Shown one piece after another: positions 1 through 7,036 of a DNA stretch of 33,977 bases. Source of the stretch: Candidatus Rifleibacteriota bacterium (GTDB lineage Bacteria; Riflebacteria; Ozemobacteria; Ozemobacterales; Ozemobacteraceae); assembly GCA_022704885.1 (NCBI GenBank), contig JAKJFO010000024.1, forward strand, positions 1 to 33,977, written 5' to 3'. Both the position numbers and the translations under genes were made by a program. The notes under the pieces were generated by a model that was given only the letters and a program-made list of their open reading frames with translations, did no database searches and was not told where the DNA came from. Position 1 is the first letter of the stretch, and every line of letters begins with the position of its first letter.

Positions 1-639
1 CGCGAACAGTACCCGCCATGATTTAAAGCGCAAAATCAAGCCGGCAGCGTCTTTAATGTATTTGTTGCGGGTTGCATCGTGCGGATTGTGACTGAGTTGA
101 GCACTGATGACCCCACGCAGATTTACGCCATGCCTCTTCAGATAATCAACTTTTCTGGCCGCCACTTCTTCATATTCGATATCGTAGACTTCTTTAACGA
201 CATTTTCGAGCCAGCCACGCCGGGCATTCGGAAAGCTGTCGTAGTCAACAATATAAGGTTTGATATCGATGACCGGCGTATTGTTGAGCAGGTCAGAACC
301 GCTGATATAAACACAATTGCCCTCGACGCGGTCGAGTTTGACGCAACTCATGCCAAGCGGGTTTGGGCGATAAGGCGAGCGCGTCGCAAAAACGCCCTTT
401 TTGCCCTTTCCATCAGAATACGGAGGGTTGGTAAGCGGGCGCCAGTTGCGGTTCAGATGAAAGACGAAAAATACCCAGATGTATTCGAAACCGGCCAGGT
501 CTTTGAGGCCCTGCTCGTAGTTGTGTCCTTTGATAAGCTCTATGCAACCCTCTACCTCTGAAAGCACGCCCTGCATCGGCTGCTCCTGATGATAGTCGTG
601 AGCGCACCTGAAAACGCCTATCGGCTTGAATTCAAACAT
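1..639 (-). CDS. trmO: TrmO/TsaA-family tRNA methyltransferase (partial, 3' end off the left edge)
   Basis: The first 213 residues are visible on the minus strand and the frame is still open at base 1. TrmO proteins use S-adenosylmethionine to N6-methylate threonylcarbamoyladenosine at position 37 of tRNA. The family motifs are clear: an N-terminal FKPIGVFR segment, HNYEQGLKDLAGFEYIWVF, then FATRSPYRPNPLGMS and NNTPVIDIKPY, all typical of the YaeB/TsaA beta-barrel domain. The C-terminal part ends near FKSWRVLF, which resembles the family C-terminus, so only a short tail is probably missing. I chose the ATG at 639 because it lies 4 nt after the stop of the upstream TolB-like gene and no other ATG in frame precedes it. 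Expression is probably coupled to that gene, although the two functions are unrelated. The family call is secure; exact substrate is inferred from the family. Confidence 0.9.
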   Translation of the reverse strand, partial: MFEFKPIGVFRCAHDYHQEQPMQGVLSEVEGCIELIKGHNYEQGLKDLAGFEYIWVFFVFHLNRNWRPLTNPPYSDGKGKKGVFATRSPYRPNPLGMSCVKLDRVEGNCVYISGSDLLNNTPVIDIKPYIVDYDSFPNARRGWLENVVKEVYDIEYEEVAARKVDYLKRHGVNLRGVISAQLSHNPHDATRNKYIKDAAGLILRFKSWRVLFA

Positions 640-643
640 CTCG

Positions 644-1561
644 TCATCGGCCGGCGCCGGTCAGAAGTCGTTCGACATCGGCCCGCTCAAGAATTGCCGG
701 GAAATAGACCTGTGCGAAATCGCCGAGATCGATCACTTTTTCAGAGCCGCTGGCAAGTTCGCGAAGAACCGTGCTGAATCGGCCATTACGCAACGATCGA
801 TAAATCAGGGTATCACCATTCCGGCTGACTCCCGGCTGCCAGTCATAGGTTCGCGCATTGGTGACATTTTCATACTGCCAGGTGCCCTGGGTGTCTTTGA
901 GCAGCTCAAAAACGCTGCTGATCTGGCCAACACGGCGCACGAAAAATATGCGCCCCGAAGTCTGGTTCACATGACTCTGCCAGTTCTGGCCGCCACTGAC
1001 GATAACTTCTTCGTCACCAGTATCGAGATCGCGGTGATTGATGGTAAAACCGGCAGCAGTCACGCGCGACAACATGATGCGATTCGGCGACAGCCAGGCC
1101 AGTTGCCCGCCTGACAGGCCGTTGAATTCGAAAGGTTCGAAATCGCCATCAGGAAAGCTGACCATGCCAGTCTGCACCGAACCGTCACTCATCCCTCTGA
1201 CGCAGAGAATGCGGTCGTCCCATGGCGAAGGTACTGGCCAGCCCAGACTGCCGAGAGGATCTTCAAGCTGCCATACGGTTTCGTGCCGCTCATTCATGGC
1301 AATGAGTCCATAATGCTCGGGCGCAATTTCGCGGGAGGCAAGAACCAGCCCTTTATGTGACCACCAGCAGGCATTACCTTCTTTCGCCGTAGTATCGGTT
1401 AAAGCGGTAACCAGACCCTTTTCACCATCCGGCTGCCAGAGATAGATTTCAGAACTGCCGTCATTGGCGCCTACGAACAGAATGCCAGCCGGTGTTTCCT
1501 GTGCACCGGCCACGACTGCAATTGCCAGCAGCATACCGAACAGAATGATTCCTGCTTTCAC
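644..1561 (-). CDS. Exported TolB-like beta-propeller protein
   Basis: A 305-residue secreted protein. I place the start at GTG 1561 rather than the upstream TTG at 1582: a Shine-Dalgarno-like GTGAGG lies 9 nt before it, and the protein then opens with a standard signal peptide (MKAGIILFGMLLAIAVVAGA, cleavage before QETPA). The mature part has repeated blade-like strands with patterns such as GSSEIYLWQPDG, SPWDDRILCVRG, LAWLSPNRIMLS and VSRNGDTLIYRS. These match WD40-like/TolB propeller repeats that bind proteins or ligands in the periplasm. There is no TolB N-terminal domain, so this is not a true TolB of the Tol-Pal system. It is the first gene of a two-gene unit with trmO. Its function is unknown beyond a probable periplasmic binding or scaffold role. 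Confidence 0.7.
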   Translation of the reverse strand: MKAGIILFGMLLAIAVVAGAQETPAGILFVGANDGSSEIYLWQPDGEKGLVTALTDTTAKEGNACWWSHKGLVLASREIAPEHYGLIAMNERHETVWQLEDPLGSLGWPVPSPWDDRILCVRGMSDGSVQTGMVSFPDGDFEPFEFNGLSGGQLAWLSPNRIMLSRVTAAGFTINHRDLDTGDEEVIVSGGQNWQSHVNQTSGRIFFVRRVGQISSVFELLKDTQGTWQYENVTNARTYDWQPGVSRNGDTLIYRSLRNGRFSTVLRELASGSEKVIDLGDFAQVYFPAILERADVERLLTGAGR

Positions 1562-1625
1562 TTGTAAGTGCCTCACCCCCAAAAAATATCAACCAATATA
1601 TACCACAGATTACCGGGGATTGCCT

Positions 1626-1654
1626 TTGACTTTGCCAAGGACGCCTGTTAAGCT
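1626..1654 (+). promoter_or_regulatory. Candidate sigma70 promoter for the DUF2225 gene
   Basis: TTGACT at 1626-1631 is followed after 17 nt by TAAGCT at 1649-1654, about 30 nt before the start codon. The -35 is good and the -10 is weak. It lies in the divergent gap between the TolB-like gene and the DUF2225 gene. Confidence 0.4.
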
Positions 1655-1685
1655 GTTTAAAACCGGCACGATTACGGAGGGGTTT

Positions 1686-2717
1686 ATGAATCTTCGAAAA
1701 TTCTATTATTTAGCGATCATTGCTGCTATCCTGCTTTGCCCGGGAGTAATCGAGGCCACCAGATCCAGCTCGATTACGCTCGAATGCCCGGTATGCGGCA
1801 ACAGCCTCACTGGCCGCGAACTGATGTCGACCAACAACTTCGGTGGCGTCGATACTGATTTCATGCAGCGACCGATGGGCGCCTCACCGATTCTGATCAG
1901 ACCGGCAACCTGTCTCAAATGTGGCTTCTCAGGCTATGTCGACGACTTTTCCGAAGAAGCGAAAAAGAAAATGCCGGCAACTTTTACAGCCGCAATCAAA
2001 CAGGACAAAGTATTGAAACCGGCAGTAGATCTTGCCTCATACAGCGATCAAATCGATATGCCGGCCTGGGCAAAGTATGACCTGATCGCACAGGTTCGCA
2101 AACTCGAGAGCGCGCCGGCAGGTGATATCGCACACCAGTATCTGTGTGCAGCCTGGGCAGTGAGAATCGAGGCTGTCATACCGCTGTCGATAGAAGACTT
2201 AAAAGAAATGGAAAAATTTCTCGATGCAAAATTCTCAGATCGCTTTAAACAGCGCGACCGCAATGCTGCATCCATTTTTGTCGAAGCCGGCCTTGAGTCA
2301 CTGAAAATAGGTGCAGGCGCCAGTCAGGAAGACAAAAAAGCAGCACTGACCGGTGCCGTATTTATGTTGCGCCGATATGGCGAAAATCCTGATGCGCTCA
2401 AGGCCATGCAGATGCTTGCGCCACTGCTCGCCAGCGACACCGCACAAAACGTTGAACAGGCTCTCAATGAGAGCATCGACCGCGAACAGAGGTTTCAGAA
2501 ACTTGCTGTCGAAAACTTCAAAACTGCGATTGAGACTGAGAAAAACGCTGAGATGAAAGCACGTTTCTGCTACCTGACCGGCGAAATTTATCGCCGCCTC
2601 GGCGATCTTACCGAGGCCCGCGCCTGGTTCGAAAAGACGCGCGCCATCAAGGAACGCCCGACTTTTCTCGACGAAATGATGACCGAAGTCGAACAGCGCA
2701 TGCCAGCATCAGAGTAA
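1686..2717 (+). CDS. DUF2225-type zinc-ribbon/TPR protein with signal peptide
   Basis: A 343-residue protein. The start at ATG 1686 is supported by GGAGG about 5-9 nt upstream and by the signal peptide that follows (MNLRKFYYLAIIAAILLC, cleavage probably after VIEA). An in-frame extension to 1464 would bury this signal. Two cysteine pairs, CPVC near residue 36 and CLKC near residue 80, bracket a segment with RPMG and RPATC, as in the DUF2225 family (CPVCG ... CPxCGY). The C-terminal two thirds is helical and ends with a TPR-like unit (ARFCYLTGEIYRRLGDLTEARAWFEKT). DUF2225 has no established biochemical role. Here the zinc ribbon would sit outside the cytoplasm if the signal peptide is used. 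It is followed after 27 nt by the EFR1 gene, suggesting an operon. Confidence 0.75.
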   Translation: MNLRKFYYLAIIAAILLCPGVIEATRSSSITLECPVCGNSLTGRELMSTNNFGGVDTDFMQRPMGASPILIRPATCLKCGFSGYVDDFSEEAKKKMPATFTAAIKQDKVLKPAVDLASYSDQIDMPAWAKYDLIAQVRKLESAPAGDIAHQYLCAAWAVRIEAVIPLSIEDLKEMEKFLDAKFSDRFKQRDRNAASIFVEAGLESLKIGAGASQEDKKAALTGAVFMLRRYGENPDALKAMQMLAPLLASDTAQNVEQALNESIDREQRFQKLAVENFKTAIETEKNAEMKARFCYLTGEIYRRLGDLTEARAWFEKTRAIKERPTFLDEMMTEVEQRMPASE

Positions 2718-2744
2718 TTCACCAAAGACAGGAAGACACAGACA

Positions 2745-3551
2745 ATGAACATAAATCGCGTCAGCAGCTTTTTTTACTCACCGACCCATTCAACCGAAAA
2801 AATCGTTAACGCCATCGCAACCGGTATCGGCATCGACCCTCTCAACATCATCGAGAACAACCTCACTTATCCGGGCTACGAAGAAACGCTTATCGACGTC
2901 GAACCCGGCGATCTCGTCATCATCGGCGCCCCGGTCTATGCTGGCCGCATCTCGCTGACCGCGATCGAGCGACTGCAGAAACTTAAATTTGCCGGCAATC
3001 CAGCCGTTCTCGTCGCGGTTTTTGGAAACCGTAATCTTGATGACGCCCTGATCGAATTGCGGGAAATCGCAACCGGTATCGGTCTGCAGCCGGTTGCCGC
3101 GGCCGCTTTTATTGGTGAGCATTCGTATTCGACAAAGAACTTTCCAATCGCGAAAGGTCGACCAGATGCGCTTGACAAGGGTAAGGCAAGAGACTTTGGC
3201 GAACGCGTTGCCCAGAAAGTCAAGTCTCTCAAAGCACTCGACAAGATGCCGGAACTCGCTCTGCCCGGCACTTTCCCGCTGCCTGAACGACATGTAATTC
3301 CGCCTTCGCATGTCGAAACCGATTTCAAAAAATGCAATCGATGCGGAGAATGTCAGCCCTCATGCCCGACTGGCGCCATCTATTATCGCGGTGGTTATCA
3401 CACAAAGCCCGAACTCTGCACTATCTGCTGCGCCTGCATCAAGGTTTGCCCGAAAGACGCCCGTATCATGATGTCAGAGCATGTAAAAAACTTCACCGAA
3501 ATGCTCTTCAAAACCTGCCAGGACCGCAAAGAACCCACAATGTTCATCTGA
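2745..3551 (+). CDS. EFR1-type flavodoxin/2[4Fe-4S] ferredoxin fusion
   Basis: A 268-residue cytoplasmic electron-transfer protein. Residues 1-160 form a flavodoxin-like fold: FFYSPTHSTEKIVNAI is the FMN phosphate-binding loop equivalent, and GDLVIIGAPVYAGRI and VAVFGNRNLDDAL follow. Residues 190-250 hold two ferredoxin clusters, CNRCGECQPSCP and CTICCACIKVCP, each with CxxCxxCxxxCP spacing, so two [4Fe-4S] clusters are expected. This order defines the EFR1 family, found mostly in anaerobes. The electron partner is not visible nearby. The start ATG 2745 has AGGA about 14 nt upstream, which is a weak site, and no better start exists. Its presence suggests an anaerobic or facultative host. Confidence 0.88.
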   Translation: MNINRVSSFFYSPTHSTEKIVNAIATGIGIDPLNIIENNLTYPGYEETLIDVEPGDLVIIGAPVYAGRISLTAIERLQKLKFAGNPAVLVAVFGNRNLDDALIELREIATGIGLQPVAAAAFIGEHSYSTKNFPIAKGRPDALDKGKARDFGERVAQKVKSLKALDKMPELALPGTFPLPERHVIPPSHVETDFKKCNRCGECQPSCPTGAIYYRGGYHTKPELCTICCACIKVCPKDARIMMSEHVKNFTEMLFKTCQDRKEPTMFI

Positions 3552-3652
3552 ATGTAAAGGGCGGAAGGCCAGCCTGACAATTGCCAGAATGCCAATTCGC
3601 TCCACAGTGTGTAGCGATTTCGCCTGATGGCGCGCACAGCTAAAAATAAAAG

Positions 3653-3726
3653 CGCACCCAACAGGATTCGAACCTGTGACCTTCTGCTCCGGAGGCAGAC
3701 ACTCTATCCAGCTGAGCTATGGGTGC
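3653..3726 (-). tRNA. tRNA-Arg (anticodon CCG)
   Basis: The minus strand folds into a complete cloverleaf. The acceptor stem is GCACCCA/TGGGTGC, the D stem GCTC/GAGT, and the anticodon stem TCTGC/GCAGA with loop CTCCGGA. The T arm is ACAGG-TTCGAAT-CCTGT. Positions 34-36 are CCG, which reads the arginine codon CGG. CCA is not encoded: after the discriminator G the sequence runs CGCTTTTATTTTT, and the T-rich run may help termination. Confidence 0.96.
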
Positions 3727-3780
3727 AGCAACAGGTTTCAGCTTAGCACAACATATGAGGTAAGGCAACTTTTAGCGCGA

Positions 3781-4071
3781 CTACATACTGGCCAGTCTGG
3801 CGACGATGCCGATTAAAGCAGGGGTAAGAAGTATTCCCCAGCCGATCAGCACAAAGACGCAGGAAGGCGTGTTCGGGTCCATTGGCGCGGTTCGGCGCGA
3901 CATTCCGGCACCGAGGATGTCAAAAAACTTTGCCAGCGAGGGAAACCAGATAAAAAACAGACCGAGCAACGGTAATAACAGGAGAGTGACTTCCCTTAGC
4001 CTTATGGCAAGCCCGACATAGACAAGAAAAATCAACAGCGAAAATATTCTGTTATAATTCATTAGCAACAT
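3781..4071 (-). CDS. Small integral membrane protein, unknown function
   Basis: A 96-residue hydrophobic protein with about three membrane segments: [31 protein letters not shown], and [20 protein letters not shown] near the end. A basic and polar loop ([13 protein letters not shown]) separates the last two. I recognise no family. Starts at ATG 4071 or ATG 4059 are both possible; AAGG just upstream is too close for the first and rather far (11 nt) for the second. It is divergent from the cyclase pair and sits next to the tRNA gene. It is real by its consistent hydrophobic pattern, but its role cannot be stated. Confidence 0.6.
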   Translation of the reverse strand: MLLMNYNRIFSLLIFLVYVGLAIRLREVTLLLLPLLGLFFIWFPSLAKFFDILGAGMSRRTAPMDPNTPSCVFVLIGWGILLTPALIGIVARLASM

Positions 4072-4183
4072 CACCTTGCCGGCTGGTATCCTGATCAGGA
4101 CAAGTTACTGAATCACCAGATATTAACACAATCTGGGCTTCAAAAAATGTCATTTTGCAGACAAATCTTCATAGAAAACCAAA

Positions 4184-7036
4184 TTGAACAGAAAATCAGA
4201 CATCTTTCTGACAGCGGCGCTCGTGTTCTCTCTGTTTCTTCTGCCGGCCACTATTTACTGGGACAACTACCAGAAAGAGCTTGTCGACAGCCAGTTTATC
4301 GTTACTGCTGAAGAAGAATCCGCTGCACTGGCCCAGCAATACAAAGCCAACTGCCCGACCGAAATACAGCTGAACAGATGTATTTTACGTGCACAAAGCG
4401 AGTTGAGCAGAAATGCCGACCCTTTTACCGAAAACGGGGCACTGGTTAGAAAAGCCCTGCTCAAAAACCTGCCACAAGGCTGGTTATCAGCTGACTCGAT
4501 ATTTTATGTCTTTAAATTCACACCAGCTTCGAGTCGGGCACTTGTCGGCGAGGGGCTTGAGCGCACCAACAGTTCTTTCATGGCACTGATTGCCAACAAT
4601 CTGCGCAAATGGGGCAGTATCAGTCCGGCCGAACAGATTAAAATCGATAACCGCCTGGCAAGCCTTTTCGGTGAACGTGTCAGCGGAAAAATGCTGTTGA
4701 GCAATCGCTTCGGTCGCAATATCGACGTGGTTTACAACGGCCAGCGCCGGCATCTGATCTGGGATTTCCTGAGCTTTTCAGGCCAGCAGGCAGGGGCTTT
4801 CATGATCCTGTCCGGCAAACGCCCCGGGCATGAAGATGCAGCCAGAGAAGCTCTCAAAGAAATTGCCCACGGCGGCCGGCAGCGATTTTTCCCGGTTCTG
4901 GCGCCACTTGAAAGCCTGAGACAGGAACTTACCCCGATAATTACGAACGAACATCGAGCCGAAAAACCGGTAATTCACTTTTTGAATCTGCTCGAACAAC
5001 AGCCATCACACGGTAAAATAGCCTCTATCAGCGTTGGTATTCTATATGATAAAACATTTCTTTACAGATCTTCGGTTTCGCGACAGCTGCCTTACGAACT
5101 GTGGTTGATCGCGGCGCAACCTGTTGCCACCAGAACCAGTATGACCAGTGTATGTGCTCTGCTGCTGACACTTCTATGGGCAGTCATTTTTGCAATCAGA
5201 GCAGTTCACCGGCAGCCTTTCACATTTTCTGTCAGAACCAGGCTGCTGGCTATGGTTTTATGTGTTGGTGGCCTGCCGATAATCGCGTTGATTATCACCG
5301 GCTGGTCGGCCATAGAACAAGATCATCATGTTCGCTACCGCGCCATGGTCAACAATATGCGCGCAGAACTTCGAGAAATTGATGGAAACAGCACTTCATT
5401 ACGTATCATCTTTGAAAATGTTGCACGCCGATACTTTGCCAACAGTGATTTTAAAAAGTCGATAACAGCAGAAAAGATTGACACCAGGGCAGAAGTATTC
5501 AAGCACTGTTTCGCTGAGTTTGCAGCGAACGGAGTATCTCTCAGCAGCATTGGCGTGACCAGATTCGGCCGTGACGATCTTCAGATATTTCCAGAAGATA
5601 CGGAAATAGACAGTAACGATGCAAGGCTGCATGTTTTTGCACCAATGATGTATGCCGGTCTTGGAGATTTTTCGGAAGAAGCATATAAAGAGGCTCTCGA
5701 TAAGATTTCTGAAAGTAAACGACTGGGTTTCGAAACCTATCGGACAGTTATAGGAAATGGTGTTTTCAGTGACATAGCAATGGCTCGGCAGAAAAGCCTT
5801 ATCATGTCATTTGGTGATGCAGGCAACTTTGTCATTTTCGATTTCATTGCCACTGATGAAAAGGTGGCCGTTGCCGTAATCTTCTTCGCGCCGGCCCAGA
5901 AATCATACGCGCGCTTCGCCAGAAACGCCGTAATGAGAGGAAGCAGGGCCACGCCCGAACGCCAATGGGGACTGGCTGAAAACCACGAACATGTGATCAG
6001 CACAAGTCTTTCTCGACAAAGAGTTGAGCATCAGCACGAAAAGTGGTTTCTGAAAAAACTTGTCGCCGCTCAGACGTCGAAAGCATTTCAGGTCGAGACA
6101 CTGGCTGACACACTGGCTGTTTGTGCACCATGCGAAAATATGCACGGAATCTCACTCGGAACGACCATGAGTCTGAAAACGCTTTACAGAACAACTGAAA
6201 ACCAGTATCAACTGCTGATAGCGGCCGCCGCCATCCTTTCGGCCATACTTGCCGTGATTACCAGCGCGTTACTGGCCTATTTTACCCGACCGCTGAGTGT
6301 AATCGAGAACGGCATCAGCGGGATTCTCGACCGACGCTTTGACTACAGGCTTGCTCTGGCGCGTGACGACGAACTTGGCGATGTTGCCGATGCTTTTGAC
6401 AGTATGGCGCAGGGCCTTTATGAACGTCATGAACTGGCACAGTTTGTGTCAGGCAGCCTGACAAGCCATCTTTCGGTCACAACCAGGATCGACCACGAAC
6501 CGCAAAAGCGCTGGGGCGTCGTTCTGGCCTCAGATATCAGAAACTTCACAACTCTTTCTGAGACCTGGCCACCCGGACAGATCGTCGAACTGCTCAATCG
6601 TCATCTCGAAACGATGAGCGAGAATATCACCAGCAACCATGGAGAAATCGATAAATTCATCGGTGACGCGATAATCGCAGTGTTCTTTGGCGATAATCCC
6701 GAACAGGCCGCGCAAAATGCAGTGAACGCTGGCAAAGCCATGATGAACAGTCACCGTAATCTCGTCAGCGAGCGCTGCAAGAATGGCATGTTCGCTTATG
6801 CCATGGGTATTGGAATCGCGGGCGGCGAACTTCTGGCAGGCTCTTATGGCGCTGCCGACAGGCATGAATTCAGTCTTACCGGCCAGGCACGCCACCTTGC
6901 CGAAATTCTCGAGGCAGAATCGAAACAGGGAAAATTCTCGCATATAGTGATCAGTCCTGACATACGCGATCTGTTGCCAGAACTGTCGCTTGCACCGGTA
7001 GGAGAAAATGGCAGTTACGAGGTTATCGAAATATGA
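4184..7036 (+). CDS. Tandem-sensor HAMP receptor with C1-like class III nucleotide cyclase domain
   Basis: A 950-residue membrane receptor. TM segments lie near residues 7-26, 319-339, 352-375 and 675-699, giving two large extracytoplasmic sensor regions. A HAMP domain follows at about 702-755, then a class III cyclase domain at 775-950. Both metal-binding aspartates are present: D784 in ASDIRNFT and D828 in DKFIGDAII. The C-terminal half of the site is lost: the usual DYT is EFS (E895), and the transition-state Asn and Arg of the NLAAR motif are His904 and Ile908. It therefore resembles the C1 half of mammalian adenylate cyclase and should be inactive as a homodimer. It starts with TTG 4184 because an in-frame TAG at 4172 excludes anything earlier; no clear ribosome-binding site is visible. 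It overlaps the next gene by 4 nt, whose cyclase domain has the complementary defects. Confidence 0.88.
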   Translation: MNRKSDIFLTAALVFSLFLLPATIYWDNYQKELVDSQFIVTAEEESAALAQQYKANCPTEIQLNRCILRAQSELSRNADPFTENGALVRKALLKNLPQGWLSADSIFYVFKFTPASSRALVGEGLERTNSSFMALIANNLRKWGSISPAEQIKIDNRLASLFGERVSGKMLLSNRFGRNIDVVYNGQRRHLIWDFLSFSGQQAGAFMILSGKRPGHEDAAREALKEIAHGGRQRFFPVLAPLESLRQELTPIITNEHRAEKPVIHFLNLLEQQPSHGKIASISVGILYDKTFLYRSSVSRQLPYELWLIAAQPVATRTSMTSVCALLLTLLWAVIFAIRAVHRQPFTFSVRTRLLAMVLCVGGLPIIALIITGWSAIEQDHHVRYRAMVNNMRAELREIDGNSTSLRIIFENVARRYFANSDFKKSITAEKIDTRAEVFKHCFAEFAANGVSLSSIGVTRFGRDDLQIFPEDTEIDSNDARLHVFAPMMYAGLGDFSEEAYKEALDKISESKRLGFETYRTVIGNGVFSDIAMARQKSLIMSFGDAGNFVIFDFIATDEKVAVAVIFFAPAQKSYARFARNAVMRGSRATPERQWGLAENHEHVISTSLSRQRVEHQHEKWFLKKLVAAQTSKAFQVETLADTLAVCAPCENMHGISLGTTMSLKTLYRTTENQYQLLIAAAAILSAILAVITSALLAYFTRPLSVIENGISGILDRRFDYRLALARDDELGDVADAFDSMAQGLYERHELAQFVSGSLTSHLSVTTRIDHEPQKRWGVVLASDIRNFTTLSETWPPGQIVELLNRHLETMSENITSNHGEIDKFIGDAIIAVFFGDNPEQAAQNAVNAGKAMMNSHRNLVSERCKNGMFAYAMGIGIAGGELLAGSYGAADRHEFSLTGQARHLAEILEAESKQGKFSHIVISPDIRDLLPELSLAPVGENGSYEVIEI

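Noticed and set aside
79..561. A 160-codon open frame on the plus strand
   Set aside because: The opposite strand encodes the TrmO motifs over the same bases. The plus-strand product has no recognisable features and lacks a ribosome-binding site.
3621..3632. CGCC-TGAT-GGCG hairpin as terminator of the EFR1 gene
   Set aside because: The stem is only 4 bp and no T-run follows it on the plus strand.
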